A DNA stretch of 64,000 nt from Sphingomonas sp. KR3-1 (GCF_040049295.1 NZ_JBDZDQ010000002.1:248001-312000); one strand, 5' to 3'. Shown: positions 8,704-19,820, counted from the stretch's first letter. Numbers and translations are program-made. Notes: a model not told the origin generated them from the letters alone.

Positions 8704-10140
8704 ATGAAGCAGCTTGCCCTGATCGCCGCCCTCATGCTCGCCACCCCCGCCGCCGGGCAGACGCTCGACCAGCGCATCGCCGCCCGGCTGGCCGAGGCGC
8801 CGACCGGCACGCGCTTCGGGCTCGTGGTGGCGGATCCGGACGGCGAGGAGATCGTCGCGATCAATCCGGACGGGCGCTTCATCCCGGCCTCGAACACCAA
8901 GATCTACACCACCGCTACCGCCTTCGCGACGCTGTCGGGCATCAACGGTCCGGACACCACCGGCGGCGCTTCGGTGCGGCTGGACGGCGACGATGTAGTA
9001 CTTGTCGGCGGCGGCGATCCCCGCCTGTCCAGCGCCGACGACTGCACGGTCGATTGCCTCGCCATGCTGGCAGATGCGATCGCCGCCAGGACGAAGCGCG
9101 TGCGCGACGTGATCGGCGACGACAGCTATTTCCCCGATCAGCGCTGGAGCCCGGGGATGAGCTGGAACAACATCCCCACCTCTTCCGGCACCGGCATCTC
9201 CGCGCTGACGCTCGATGACAACGAGCTCAAGCTGACCGTCACGCCCGGCGCGGTGGATACGCCCGCCAAGGTCGAGGTGATGGCCTATCTCACCGTCGAC
9301 AATCAGGCGCGAACCGTGCCCGGCGACAAGATCGCGCTGGGCTGGGATCGCGATCCCAACGGCAAGCTGCTGCGCGTCACGGGGACGATCGGCGTAGAAG
9401 CCAAGCCGCGCGTGTGGAGCCTCGGCGTCGACGATCCGGCGGAATATGCCGCCTGGCGCCTCAAGGTGCTGCTCGAGGCGCGCGGGGTGAAGGTGAAGGG
9501 TGCGGTGCGCGTGCACCACCGCCCGCTCGCGCCGGAGGACGATCCCCAATATCGCAAGGACCATCCGGCGGACCTGGTCTTCACCGCCAGCCGCACGCCG
9601 CTCGCGCAGCTCACGCCCGCGCCGGTCGCGGAGGACATCAAGCACATCAACAAGGTCAGCCAGAACCTCCATGCCGAGCTGACGCTGCGCCGCATCGCCA
9701 AGCTGCAGGGCGGCAGCGGCTCGATCGCCGATGGCGTCGCGCAGGTCGAGAAGATGCTTGCTGCCGCCGGGCTGCCGCGCACCGCCTGGGATTTCTCCGA
9801 CGGCTCGGGCATGTCGAGCTACAACCGGGTGAGCCCGCGTGGATCGGTGCTGCTGCTGCGCTGGATCGCTGCGCAGCCTTGGGGCGCGCAGTTCCGCGAC
9901 ACGCTGCCGATCGGCGGGGTGGACGGCACGCTGCGGGGCCGCTTCAAGGGCACGCCGCTCGAGGGCAAGGTCTTCGCCAAGACCGGCACGCTCAACCAGA
10001 CCAACGCGGTGGCGGGCTATTTCACCGCGGCGAGCGGCAAGACGCTCACCTTCGCCTTCTACGCTAACGACGTGCCCGGCGATGTCAGCGCGACGAAGTA
10101 CATGGACGATGTGCTGAATCTGGTGGCGGCTGGGAATTGA
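8704..10140 (+). CDS. dacB: D-alanyl-D-alanine carboxypeptidase/endopeptidase (PBP4 / DacB, peptidase S13)
   Basis: A 478-residue low-molecular-mass penicillin-binding protein. The signal peptide MKQLALIAALMLATPAAGQ gives the start; upstream in-frame codons fall in the divergent promoter region. The three active-site motifs are present: SxxK in PASNTKIYT, SxN in GMSSYNRV and KTG in FAKTGTLNQ. There is a large insert between the first two motifs, as usual for S13. The enzyme trims or cleaves D-Ala cross-links in periplasmic peptidoglycan. It sits between two peptidase operons, consistent with a local theme of murein peptide turnover. Confidence 0.88.
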   Translation: MKQLALIAALMLATPAAGQTLDQRIAARLAEAPTGTRFGLVVADPDGEEIVAINPDGRFIPASNTKIYTTATAFATLSGINGPDTTGGASVRLDGDDVVLVGGGDPRLSSADDCTVDCLAMLADAIAARTKRVRDVIGDDSYFPDQRWSPGMSWNNIPTSSGTGISALTLDDNELKLTVTPGAVDTPAKVEVMAYLTVDNQARTVPGDKIALGWDRDPNGKLLRVTGTIGVEAKPRVWSLGVDDPAEYAAWRLKVLLEARGVKVKGAVRVHHRPLAPEDDPQYRKDHPADLVFTASRTPLAQLTPAPVAEDIKHINKVSQNLHAELTLRRIAKLQGGSGSIADGVAQVEKMLAAAGLPRTAWDFSDGSGMSSYNRVSPRGSVLLLRWIAAQPWGAQFRDTLPIGGVDGTLRGRFKGTPLEGKVFAKTGTLNQTNAVAGYFTAASGKTLTFAFYANDVPGDVSATKYMDDVLNLVAAGN

Positions 10141-10144
10141 GGAA

Positions 10145-10220
10145 TTCGTCACCTGGCGAAAGCCGGGGCCTCAGGCAGCATTGCGCCGCCGCATGAGATC
10201 CCGGCTTGCGCCGGGATGAC
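10145..10220. repeat. Palindromic intergenic repeat between convergent genes
   Basis: The 82 bp between the dacB stop and the convergent dipeptidase stop hold two palindromic pieces, one around TGGCGAAAGCC and one around CCCGGCTTGCGCCGGG, ending in GGGATGAC. The same core is found at 5256-5282 and 46131-46215. It may act as a bidirectional transcription end. Confidence 0.55.
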
Positions 10221-10222
10221 GA

Positions 10223-11416
10223 TTACTTGTTCTTCGCCGCCCAGTCCTCCGCCTGCTTCAGCACGCGCAGCACGTTGCCGCTCCAGATCTTCTCGATGTC
10301 CGCGTCCGAATAGCCTTCGCGGCGCAGCCGGGCGGTGATCTTGGGGATGGACGTGATGTCCTCCATCCCGCGCACGCCGCCGCCGCCGTCCCAGTCGGCG
10401 CCGATGCCGACATGGTCGACGCCCATTACCGCGATGCAGTGGAGCAGGCTCTTCATGAAAAGCTCGAAATCGGCGCCCTGATAGGGGTTGGTCGCATCGG
10501 CCTTGGCCTTGTCGGCGATCAGCTTGCGCTGCTCGGCATCGGAGAGCGCATGCCAATTGTCCTGCCGGTCCGAGATCTTGTTGCGCGCCTCGTCATGGTC
10601 GCCTGCGACGAGGTAGACGCTGTTGACCTGCAGCACGCCGCCCGCCCTGGCGAGCTTGCGCATCCGCTCGTCGTCGAGGTTGCGCGGGTGGTCGAAGATC
10701 GCCCGCGGACCCGAGTGCGAGGCGATGATCGGCACCTTGGAGAGTGCCAGCGCCTGGTCGAAAACATCGTCCGACGAGTGGCTGACGTCGATCACCATCC
10801 CCAGCCGGTTCATCTCGGCGACCCATTGCTTGCCCAGCGGCGAAAGCCCGTGCCACTGCGGCTTGTCGGTCGCGCTGTCGCCGAACTGGTTGTTCTTGAA
10901 GTGGATCGGCCCGGCCAGCCGCACGCCCTGGTCGTAATACCATTTGAGCAGGGTCAGGTCGGTTCCCAGCGGATAGCTGTTCTCGATCGACTGGAAGACG
11001 ATGCGCTTGCCCGCCTTGGCGATGCGATAGGAATCCTCGGGCGTGGTCGCGAATTCCATCTTGCTCGCGTTCGCCGCCACCACGCGCTGGATCCACATCT
11101 CGCGGGTGAGCGCGCCGTCGCGGGCTTTGGCATAGCCCTCGGGGGTCAGCGGCCCCTGCGCGGTGTAGACGACGAAGAACCCGCCATCGAGCCCGCCGGC
11201 TTCCATCCGCGGCAGGTCGATCTGGCTCTTGTCGAAGTCGCGGTCGTGCCACTCGTCGAACTTCCAGCCGGGATGCTCGAACAGCTCGGGCGTATCGAGA
11301 TGCGTGTCGAGCACCAGCATCTGGTCGTGCGCCAGCCGGTCGGCGGGGGAGGGCGTATCGCTGTCCGGCCCGGCAGGGGCGGCAAGGGCGAGGGCAAGCG
11401 CGAGCAGCGAGATCAT
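10223..11416 (-). CDS. Membrane dipeptidase (peptidase M19), exported
   Basis: A 397-residue renal-dipeptidase-family zinc enzyme. Signal peptide MISLLALALALAAPAG precedes the metal motif LVLDTHLDTPE (HxD); GMVIDVSHSSDD, IASHSGPRA and the C-terminal DHVGIGADWDGGGG are family signatures. M19 enzymes hydrolyse dipeptides and accept D-residues at the second position, so they can act on murein-derived and other D-containing dipeptides. The ATG 11416 start overlaps the stop of the upstream hydrolase (ATGA), making it the last gene of the ampG-like operon. The frame stays open upstream of the start, but that region is antisense-free coding for the neighbour. Confidence 0.87.
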   Translation of the reverse strand: MISLLALALALAAPAGPDSDTPSPADRLAHDQMLVLDTHLDTPELFEHPGWKFDEWHDRDFDKSQIDLPRMEAGGLDGGFFVVYTAQGPLTPEGYAKARDGALTREMWIQRVVAANASKMEFATTPEDSYRIAKAGKRIVFQSIENSYPLGTDLTLLKWYYDQGVRLAGPIHFKNNQFGDSATDKPQWHGLSPLGKQWVAEMNRLGMVIDVSHSSDDVFDQALALSKVPIIASHSGPRAIFDHPRNLDDERMRKLARAGGVLQVNSVYLVAGDHDEARNKISDRQDNWHALSDAEQRKLIADKAKADATNPYQGADFELFMKSLLHCIAVMGVDHVGIGADWDGGGGVRGMEDITSIPKITARLRREGYSDADIEKIWSGNVLRVLKQAEDWAAKNK

Positions 11417-12417
11417 GCAGGACTCCAGGCGTTGATGACGGCATCCCCCGTCGCGGGGCGCAGCGTGAAGATGCCGCTGTCGAAATGGCGCGTCGGGTGG
11501 ACGCGGTTGGTGAGCAGCGTCCAGGCGAGCCCGCGCTCGAAATCGATCCACAGGCCGGTGCCGGTGAAGCCGGTGTGCCCGATGGTCTCGTCCGAGCAGG
11601 CCTGGCCGCCCGACCAGCCGTCGAACTTGCGCTCCCAGCCACAGGTGCGGTGGCCATATTGCGGAGTGCGGATCGCATCGGTGAACGCGTCGGGATATTT
11701 GCCGGTCAGCACGTCCTCGGCGAAGTCGAGCACGCCCGCCACCGTGCCGAACAGCCCGGCATGGCCGGTCTGCCCGCCCAGTGCCGCGCAATTCTCGTCA
11801 TGCACCTCGCCCTTGAGCACGCGGCCCCGCCACATGCAGCGCTCGGTTGCCACCGCCGGCCCCGGCGGCGGGCCATAGCTCAGCCCCAGCCCGAGCGGCC
11901 ATTCGCCCAGCGGCTTGCCGGTGATCCGCTCGATCGCGATACCGAGCAGGATGAAGTTGATGTCCGAATAGACCGGCTCGGCGATGTGCTTCCATTCGCG
12001 CTGGAGCACGAAGGCGCGCAGCCGCTGCGGATCGTCGCCATAGGTGTAGATCGGCTCGACCGCGGGGAACAGCGTACGGTGCGCCAGGCAGTCGCGGAAC
12101 GTCAGCGTGCGCTCATAGGCGCCGGCCAGGTCATATTGGCGCAGGTCCGGGATCGCGCTGGTCAGCGGCGCGTCGAGGTCCAGCTTACCCTCCTCGGCCA
12201 GGCAGAGGATCATCGTCGTCGTGGCGATCACCTTGGAGACCGAGGCGAGGTCGAACCAGTGGTCCAGCGTCATCGCCTCGGGCTCGGGCACCAGCGCGGC
12301 CATGCCGGCGTGGCGCACCCAGCGCCGCCGGTCGGCGCGCACCACGCCCAGCACCGCGCCGGGAATCCTGCCCGCCTCGATCGCAGCGGCGGCAGGGGCG
12401 AAGGCCTTGCGGATCAT
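11413..12417 (-). CDS. Serine hydrolase, beta-lactamase/penicillin-binding fold (class C type)
   Basis: A 334-residue protein with SxxK in LASVSKVIATT, a tyrosine motif in VYSDINFI and a KTG-like HTG in GHTGFTGTG. It has no clear signal peptide in the chosen frame (starts MIRKAFAPAAAAIEAG), so location is uncertain. Family members include esterases, D-aminopeptidases and amide hydrolases; true beta-lactamase activity is not implied. It overlaps the AmpG-type gene upstream and the M19 dipeptidase downstream by 4 bp each. That tight coupling suggests a role on imported or periplasmic murein peptides. Confidence 0.8.
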   Translation of the reverse strand: MIRKAFAPAAAAIEAGRIPGAVLGVVRADRRRWVRHAGMAALVPEPEAMTLDHWFDLASVSKVIATTTMILCLAEEGKLDLDAPLTSAIPDLRQYDLAGAYERTLTFRDCLAHRTLFPAVEPIYTYGDDPQRLRAFVLQREWKHIAEPVYSDINFILLGIAIERITGKPLGEWPLGLGLSYGPPPGPAVATERCMWRGRVLKGEVHDENCAALGGQTGHAGLFGTVAGVLDFAEDVLTGKYPDAFTDAIRTPQYGHRTCGWERKFDGWSGGQACSDETIGHTGFTGTGLWIDFERGLAWTLLTNRVHPTRHFDSGIFTLRPATGDAVINAWSPA

Positions 12418-13958
12418 GCCGCCACCGCCTCTCCGTCGGGCCGGGGGCTGGCGCGCAGCAGGAAGGGCAGGAACACCAGCGCCCCAAGGCTCATCGCGCC
12501 CGCCATGATGAAGAAGCCGTCATAGCCGATCGATTTCTGGAACACGCCCGAAAGCCCGGCGAGCAGCCTGGGAATGAGGAAGGCGAGACCGGAGAGCAGC
12601 GCATATTGCGTGCCCGGGAAGCGCGGGTTCACCAGCATCGAGAGATAGACGACGAACACCGCGCCTTCGAAGCCGTGCCCGAACTGGTCGAGCGCCATCG
12701 ACAGGTAGAGGTCGAAATCGCCCGCGGTCACCTGCACGCCGAACAGGGCGAACCACACTGGCCCGCCCGGCGCCTGGTGCGCGAGCCAGGCGAAGATCCA
12801 GTTCGACAGCGCGGACATGATCGCACCGATCACCAGCGCCCAGCCCATCGGCGCCTTGGCCGCCAGCCAGCCGCCCAGCGCCACGCCGAGCATGCTCGAG
12901 AACAGCGCCACCGCGCCGTCCGCCACGGCGATTGCCTCCAGGCTATAGCCCAGCGAATTGAACAGCGGGTGCGAGAGGGTGAGCGCCATCACGTCGCCCA
13001 TTCTATACACCGATACGAACAGCAGGATCGGGATAACCACCAGTCCGAAGCGCCAGGCGACATTGAGATAGGGGGCCAGCGGCGAGCTGGTCAGAAGCCG
13101 GTGGTTGGGCGGCAGCTGCTTGATCCACGGCACCGCCACGCCCAGCGCGACGAAGGGCAGCAGCGCGATGCCGAACACGTAATAGCTTACCACGCTCGGG
13201 TTGCTCATCCCGATCGAGCCGACTGCGGTGAGCAGCACCCAGCCGACCGCCGCGGCGATTGCCAGGCTCGCGGCCAGCACGACTGCGCTGGCGAGCACGC
13301 CGGTGGCGAGCGCAGTGCCGCGCCCGCCGCCATGTTCGGCATCGGGGCGCATGCAGGCGAGTATCGGGAAGGGCAGGAACGCGGCCGCGGCGATCACCAG
13401 ATAGGCCGTCGTCCAGTCGCTCTTCGCCGCGATGTAGATCGCGCCGCTGCCGGCGGCGACCATCGCGCTGCGATAGCCCCACAGGTTCGCCGCGACCATC
13501 GGGCCCTGCTGCTCCTGCGTCGGCGCCAGCTCGATCCGCCAGCCGTCCGCCGCCACTTCGAGCGTCGTCGTCCAGAAGGCGAGCAGCACGGCGAACAGCG
13601 CGGTGATCGCCAGGTTCGCGTCGGACGAGGTGAACGCCATCGCCACGGTCGACAGGAAGATGCCGAGCTGGGAAAGCATGATCCAGCCACGCCGCTTGCC
13701 CCAGAAGCGGCCGAAGCCGGGGACGTCGTACTTGTCGAGCAGCGGCGCCCAGGCGAACTTGAAGGTCGGCAGCAGCGCCACCCAGGCGAAGAAGCCCACC
13801 GTCACGATGTCGACGCCGTGCTTGGCCAGGCGCAGCAACAGCACCGCGTTGAACATGTAGAAGGGCAGCCCGGCGGCGAAGCCCAGCAGCAGGTAGAGCG
13901 CCAGCCGGCCAAAGCCCGGGCGGACCGCCTGTGCGGCGGGACTCGGTGCGTCAGTCAA
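12414..13958 (-). CDS. AmpG-type MFS permease (muropeptide transporter family)
   Basis: A 514-residue major-facilitator protein with about 12-14 hydrophobic segments. The N-terminal LLLGFAAGLPFYMFNAVL is characteristic of the AmpG subfamily, which imports anhydro-muropeptides; AmpG hallmarks DKYDVPGFGRFWGKRRGWI and a long C-terminal extension are also seen. The only usable start is TTG 13958; the nearby ATG in another frame gives an 11-residue dead end. It is the first gene of an operon with a penicillin-binding-fold hydrolase and an M19 dipeptidase. Uptake of peptidoglycan fragments is the likely role, though several AmpG-like sphingomonad proteins have unknown cargo. Confidence 0.8.
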   Translation of the reverse strand: MTDAPSPAAQAVRPGFGRLALYLLLGFAAGLPFYMFNAVLLLRLAKHGVDIVTVGFFAWVALLPTFKFAWAPLLDKYDVPGFGRFWGKRRGWIMLSQLGIFLSTVAMAFTSSDANLAITALFAVLLAFWTTTLEVAADGWRIELAPTQEQQGPMVAANLWGYRSAMVAAGSGAIYIAAKSDWTTAYLVIAAAAFLPFPILACMRPDAEHGGGRGTALATGVLASAVVLAASLAIAAAVGWVLLTAVGSIGMSNPSVVSYYVFGIALLPFVALGVAVPWIKQLPPNHRLLTSSPLAPYLNVAWRFGLVVIPILLFVSVYRMGDVMALTLSHPLFNSLGYSLEAIAVADGAVALFSSMLGVALGGWLAAKAPMGWALVIGAIMSALSNWIFAWLAHQAPGGPVWFALFGVQVTAGDFDLYLSMALDQFGHGFEGAVFVVYLSMLVNPRFPGTQYALLSGLAFLIPRLLAGLSGVFQKSIGYDGFFIMAGAMSLGALVFLPFLLRASPRPDGEAVAA

Positions 13959-14216
13959 GCGACACCGGGCGGTTGGAATCGTGCATCTGGGGTCCCCTGA
14001 TCCTGGTTTCCCTAAGGCTCTGACGGGGCGCGGACGCAGTCAATGGCGATACTGAAGCGCTTGTGTTGCAGCGGTGTCACGCTTTGTCACGCAATCGTCC
14101 CATTTGATGCCATCGGGTTATGGCTGGGGGAACAGAAACTATGGCGCGCCGCAACATTCTTGGTACCTAATGCTCTCTCACCGCGCGGGAATTGCGGTTT
14201 CAGGGGGTAATACGAA

Positions 14217-17200
14217 ATGATCGAAGCGAGGGCGTTCAGAAGGATTCTCGTCTCGGGTGTTGCGTTCGCGGCCATGGCAAGCGCCATGCCGGCTTGGGCG
14301 CAGAGCACCGACAAGGATACTACGCAGGAAGCCGCGACGCCGACCGGCGCCGTTCCCACCACCAGCGCGGACGAGACCGACGGCAAGCAGAGCAAGGGCA
14401 ACGAGATCATCGTTACCGGCTCGCGCATCAAGCAGGATCCGAACAATTCGGCGCTGCCGCTGCAGATCATCACGCAGCAGGAAATCAGCCGCAACGGCAT
14501 TTCTAGCCCCGAGCAGCTGATGATGTTCCTGACGTCGAGCAGCACCGGCGCGGACAACCTCGCTTCGAACTCGGACGTTGTCACCGGCGCCGCGCGCGGC
14601 ACCAACGGCCTGTCCGCCGCGAACCTGCGCGGCCAGGGGTCGGGCGGCACGCTTGTGCTGCTCAACGGCCGCCGCGTCGCCGCGCACGGCCTTTCGGGCT
14701 CGGCCGTCGACGTCAACCAGATCCCGTTCGCGGCGATCGAGCGCGTCGAAGTGCTGAAGGACGGCGCCTCGGCGATCTACGGCACCGACGCGGTCGGCGG
14801 CGTGATCAACTTCATCACCAAGAAGGACTTCCAGGGCCTCAGCCTCTCGGGCTTCAACGACATAACCCAGGAAGGCGGCGGCAACATCTACCGCATCGGC
14901 GGCGTCGCGGGCTATGGCGACCTCGACGAGGACGGCTTCAACGTGATGGCCGCCGTGTCGTACCAGTGGAACAAGATCCTGCGCGGCTCGGACCGTGACT
15001 TCGTCAACGGCAACCAGCCCAACCGCGGCCTGTCGGTCGACACGCGCGGCACGCCGATCGCGACCGCGTTCAACATCGGCGCCAATGCCTTCCAGAACCC
15101 GAACGGCACGCTGCTCGGGCCGTCGGCGCTGTTCCCGACGCTGACGATCACCGGCCCGAACGGCGCAAACTTGGTCGGCGGCGGCATCAATCCGCTCGAC
15201 GTGCCGGGCGGCGCCGGCTGCGACTCGGTCGATGGCGGCATGGCCTATGACGAGCAGCTGTGGAACACGCCGGGCGCGATCTACGCCTGCTCGTGGGACA
15301 CGGGCCGCGCCGCGGTGATCCAGCAGCCGATCCAGACGCTGACCTATTACGCCAAGGCGACCTGGCGCGTTGCGGGCGATCACCAGATCGCATTCGAGCT
15401 TACCGGGTCCGACGCGGACTCGGCCAAGAGCTTCTCGAACGCGCAGCTCTCGGCGAACACCACCAACCTCAACATCGCCTATCCGCGCAACGCTATCACC
15501 GCGCCGACCTATGACGCGGTGGTCAATTCGCTGCGCGCCGCGATCACCAACCCCACCGAACTGGCGAATTTCAACGCCCGCGCGGCGGCCAACCTGCCGA
15601 TCTCCTATCGCTGGCGCTGCATTCCCTGCGGCCCGCGCGAATATCGCACCAACACGCAGACCTATCGCGCGGCGCTGTCTGCCGAGGGTCCGCTGTGGAC
15701 CGGTTGGGACTATCGCGCCGGCGCATCCTATGCGCGCAGCGAGAGCTCCTCGATCCTCGGCAGCGGCTATTATTATCGCGGCACCAACACCAACGGCAGC
15801 TACGACGTGAATGCGCCGCAGGTTGCCGGCGCGCCCGCCGGCTATCGCGGCCTGGTCGGCGTGATGAACTCGGGTCTGATCAATCCGTTCAGCATCACCC
15901 AGACCGACGCCGGCCTCGCCGCGCTCCAGTCGGTGTCGGCCTATGGCGCGACGCTCTATGGCGGCCGCTACGAAGTGAAGCAGGCGGATGCCTCGATCTC
16001 GGGCCCGCTGTTCGGCATCTGGGGCGGCGACGTCCAGCTTGCAGCAGGCGTCGACTATCGCCGCGAGACCTATGAGTTCAACGGTTCGGCGGCAGCTGCC
16101 GCGGCGGCGCCGGTGATCTTCCTGGCGGCGTTCGACAACGTCAACGCACTCACGCAGAAGCACCGCGACGTGAAGGCAGCCTATGCCGAGCTTCTGGTGC
16201 CGCTGTTCAAGGGCTTCGAGCTGACGCTCGCTGGCCGTATCGACGACTATACGGGCTTCGGAAGCACCAAGAACCCGAAGATCTCGTTCAAGTACCGCCC
16301 GATCGACCAGATCATGTTCCGCGGTTCGTACAACACCAGCTTCCGCGTCCCGACCTTCAACCAGATCTACAACGGCATCACCGAATCGCCCTATGCGGGT
16401 TCGGACATCGCCGATCCGGTTGCCTGCCCGGGCGGCGTGCCGACCAGTGCCTTTGGCAGCGGCCAGCCGTGCGCGCAGATCCGCCCGAACGTCTGGACCG
16501 GCGGTACGCCGGGCCTGCGTCCGGAAACGGCGAAGCAGTTCAACGTCGGCGTCGTGCTCCAGCCGGTCAAGAACGTCACCCTCTCGGTCGACTGGTGGTC
16601 GATCGCGGTCGACAACACGATCCAGTCGCTCACGCTGCGCCAGCTCGTGGACAATGCCTCGCTGTTCCAGGATCGCTTCGTGCGGGATGGCGCCGGCATC
16701 GTGCAGGTTATCGACGATCGCTGGATCAACGCCGGTTCGCGCCGCACCCAGGGCATGGAATTCACTGCCCGCGTCTCGCAGGAAGCCCTTGGCGGCCGCT
16801 TCTCCGGCGGTCTCGACGGCTCGCTGCTGCTCAAGAAGCGCGAGAAGCTCACGCCCACCTCGGCCTATGGCCCGAGCCTGATCGGCGTGTTCAGCTATGC
16901 CGGCGATCTCGGCATCAAGTGGAAGCATAATGCGTTCGTCAGCTGGTCGAACGACGACTGGGCGTTCTCGTTCAGCCAGATCTTCCGCGAGGGCTTCAAG
17001 AACGGCGCGCTGCCGGGCATCGCGGCGGGCACGGTCACGCGTCCGGACTACAATGTCCGCACCGACGACTATATCATCTACAACGCCTCGATCAGCTATG
17101 TCGGCCTCGCGCCCGGCTACAAGCTGACCCTGGGCGTCAAGAACCTCTTCAACACCGATCCGCCCTTCACCATCACCTATGACGGCAACAGCGGCGCCGG

Positions 17201-17273
17201 CAGCTCGTGGGATCCGCGCGTTGCCGATCCGCGCGGCCGCTCGTTCACGATCGCGGCGGAAGTGAAGTTCTGA
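14217..17273 (+). CDS. TonB-dependent outer-membrane receptor (receptor 1)
   Basis: A 1018-residue receptor. The signal peptide ends at MPAWAQ (about residue 29), a low-complexity linker follows, and the TonB-box region NEIIVTGSRI is typical of sphingomonads. The plug is seen in ISSPEQLMMFL, LRGQGSGGTLVLLNGRR and VLKDGASAIYGTDAVGGVINF. The rest is a beta-barrel ending in aromatic-terminated FTIAAEVKF. A good ribosome site (AGGGGG) precedes ATG 14217. The gene stands alone, ends in a strong terminator and is followed by a serine hydrolase and threonine synthase. No LacI box is found upstream, so it is probably not part of the xylan regulon. The ligand is unknown; peptide uptake would fit the left-hand neighbours. 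Confidence 0.9.
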   Translation: MIEARAFRRILVSGVAFAAMASAMPAWAQSTDKDTTQEAATPTGAVPTTSADETDGKQSKGNEIIVTGSRIKQDPNNSALPLQIITQQEISRNGISSPEQLMMFLTSSSTGADNLASNSDVVTGAARGTNGLSAANLRGQGSGGTLVLLNGRRVAAHGLSGSAVDVNQIPFAAIERVEVLKDGASAIYGTDAVGGVINFITKKDFQGLSLSGFNDITQEGGGNIYRIGGVAGYGDLDEDGFNVMAAVSYQWNKILRGSDRDFVNGNQPNRGLSVDTRGTPIATAFNIGANAFQNPNGTLLGPSALFPTLTITGPNGANLVGGGINPLDVPGGAGCDSVDGGMAYDEQLWNTPGAIYACSWDTGRAAVIQQPIQTLTYYAKATWRVAGDHQIAFELTGSDADSAKSFSNAQLSANTTNLNIAYPRNAITAPTYDAVVNSLRAAITNPTELANFNARAAANLPISYRWRCIPCGPREYRTNTQTYRAALSAEGPLWTGWDYRAGASYARSESSSILGSGYYYRGTNTNGSYDVNAPQVAGAPAGYRGLVGVMNSGLINPFSITQTDAGLAALQSVSAYGATLYGGRYEVKQADASISGPLFGIWGGDVQLAAGVDYRRETYEFNGSAAAAAAAPVIFLAAFDNVNALTQKHRDVKAAYAELLVPLFKGFELTLAGRIDDYTGFGSTKNPKISFKYRPIDQIMFRGSYNTSFRVPTFNQIYNGITESPYAGSDIADPVACPGGVPTSAFGSGQPCAQIRPNVWTGGTPGLRPETAKQFNVGVVLQPVKNVTLSVDWWSIAVDNTIQSLTLRQLVDNASLFQDRFVRDGAGIVQVIDDRWINAGSRRTQGMEFTARVSQEALGGRFSGGLDGSLLLKKREKLTPTSAYGPSLIGVFSYAGDLGIKWKHNAFVSWSNDDWAFSFSQIFREGFKNGALPGIAAGTVTRPDYNVRTDDYIIYNASISYVGLAPGYKLTLGVKNLFNTDPPFTITYDGNSGAGSSWDPRVADPRGRSFTIAAEVKF

Positions 17274-17321
17274 TGCGCCTGCTCTCCACCCTGCACGCAG
17301 GGGTGGGGACGGGTTGGGAAA

Positions 17322-17355
17322 GGCCGGGGCGCGATGCCCCGGCCTTTTCTTTTTG
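17322..17355 (+). terminator. Rho-independent terminator after receptor 1
   Basis: A perfect 9-bp stem GGCCGGGGC / GCCCCGGCC with a GCGAT loop is followed by TTTTCTTTTT. It lies 48 bp after the receptor stop and before the serine hydrolase start. A closely related hairpin with the same surrounding sequence occurs at 53148-53183. Confidence 0.88.
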
Positions 17356-17378
17356 CCCAATGTGCCGAAGGTAGACCG

Positions 17379-18545
17379 ATGCTCGCCCTGCTCCTCGCCG
17401 CCGCCATCCCGCAGCCGGTCGCCGCGGTGCGCATCGCCTTCGACCGCAAGGGCGAGACTGCGATCACCCTCTCCGGCCTCGCCGATCTTGCGGCAAAGCG
17501 CCCGGTGACCGCGGACGATCCGGTGCGCATCGCATCGATCTCCAAGCTGGTGACGGCGATCGGCGTGCTGCGGCTGGTCGAGCAGGGCCGGCTCGATCTC
17601 GATGCGGACGTGTCGCGCTATCTCGGCTGGAAGCTGCGCAACCCGGCCTTCCCCGACAGGCCGATCACGCTGCGCCTGCTGCTCTCGCACCGTTCGAGCC
17701 TTACCGACCGGGTCGACTATGTCCTGCCGCTCGACGCCGACATGCGCGCGGTGCTCCAGGATCCCAAGGCCTGGGACGCCGCGCATGCGCCCGGCAGCTG
17801 GTGGGCCTATACCAACTTCAACTTCCCGGTGGTTGCCGCGGTGATGGAGCGCGCCACCGGCGAGCGCTTCGACCGGCTGATGGACCGGCTCGTGCTCAAG
17901 CCGATGCAGCTCGATGCCTGTTACAACTGGGCGAGCTGCAAGCCGGAGACCGCTGCCCGCGCCGTCGTCCAGTATCGCAAGAACGTCGCCACCAAGGACG
18001 ACAACCACGGCGGCGCCCCTGCCTGCCCGGTCACGCCGGCAACGGACGGCAGCTGCGATCTCTCGCTGTGGCGCGCGGGCGCGAACGGCGCGGTCTTCGC
18101 GCCCCAGGGCGGCTTGCGCATCTCGGCGCGCGGGCTGGCGCGGATCGGGCGGATGTTCCTGGGCAACGGTACGCTCGACGGTGTCCGCATCCTGCGCCCC
18201 GCCTCGGTCAAGCTGATGGAGACGCCGCTCTGGACCTTTGACGGCAAGAATGGCGATGTCGGCGGCGACATCTCGGTGCAGACGCCGAGCGGCGGCATGA
18301 CCTGCAGCTATGGTCTCGCCGTCGTCTTCCAGGCGACGCCGGTGAAGGGGTGCCGCGACGATCCGTTCGGCGACGGCAAGCGCCGCTTCGGCCATTCGGG
18401 CGACGCTTATGGCCTCAAGGCGGGGCTGTGGATCGACACGGCGAGCGGCACCGGCGTCGTCTATTTCGCCACCGACGTTCCCGATGTACCCGGCGCGCGA
18501 TCGGCCTATACGGCGACCGAAGAGAAACTCGCCCGCGGAGACTGA
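17379..18545 (+). CDS. Serine hydrolase, beta-lactamase/penicillin-binding fold, exported
   Basis: A 388-residue protein with a short signal-like start ([16 protein letters not shown]), SxxK in [12 protein letters not shown], YxN in WAYTNFNF and HSG in GHSGDAYG. These are the three landmarks of the class C beta-lactamase / D-aminopeptidase / esterase superfamily. The start at ATG 17379 follows the terminator of the receptor gene; an upstream in-frame start would fall inside that hairpin. It precedes threonine synthase by 4 bp and is probably co-transcribed with it. Substrate unknown; D-peptide or ester hydrolysis are both possible. Confidence 0.8.
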   Translation: MLALLLAAAIPQPVAAVRIAFDRKGETAITLSGLADLAAKRPVTADDPVRIASISKLVTAIGVLRLVEQGRLDLDADVSRYLGWKLRNPAFPDRPITLRLLLSHRSSLTDRVDYVLPLDADMRAVLQDPKAWDAAHAPGSWWAYTNFNFPVVAAVMERATGERFDRLMDRLVLKPMQLDACYNWASCKPETAARAVVQYRKNVATKDDNHGGAPACPVTPATDGSCDLSLWRAGANGAVFAPQGGLRISARGLARIGRMFLGNGTLDGVRILRPASVKLMETPLWTFDGKNGDVGGDISVQTPSGGMTCSYGLAVVFQATPVKGCRDDPFGDGKRRFGHSGDAYGLKAGLWIDTASGTGVVYFATDVPDVPGARSAYTATEEKLARGD

Positions 18546-18549
18546 TCGC

Positions 18550-19791
<1,242 letters not shown>

Positions 19792-19820
19792 ATCCCCTCC
19801 CCAGCTCGCTGGGGGAAGAA

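Noticed and set aside
8581..10152. N-terminal extension of the S9 peptidase frame
   Set aside because: Lies antisense to dacB; the signal peptide beginning at 8580 marks the true start.
13963..13997. Eleven-codon ORF (MHDSNRPVSLD) before the AmpG-type gene as a leader peptide
   Set aside because: No ribosome site, no attenuator hairpin and no codon bias pointing to regulation.
11413..18545. Antibiotic-resistance beta-lactamases (two SxxK hydrolases at 11413 and 17379)
   Set aside because: Both have the fold's motifs but lack features specific for class C beta-lactamases; esterase or D-peptidase roles are more likely.
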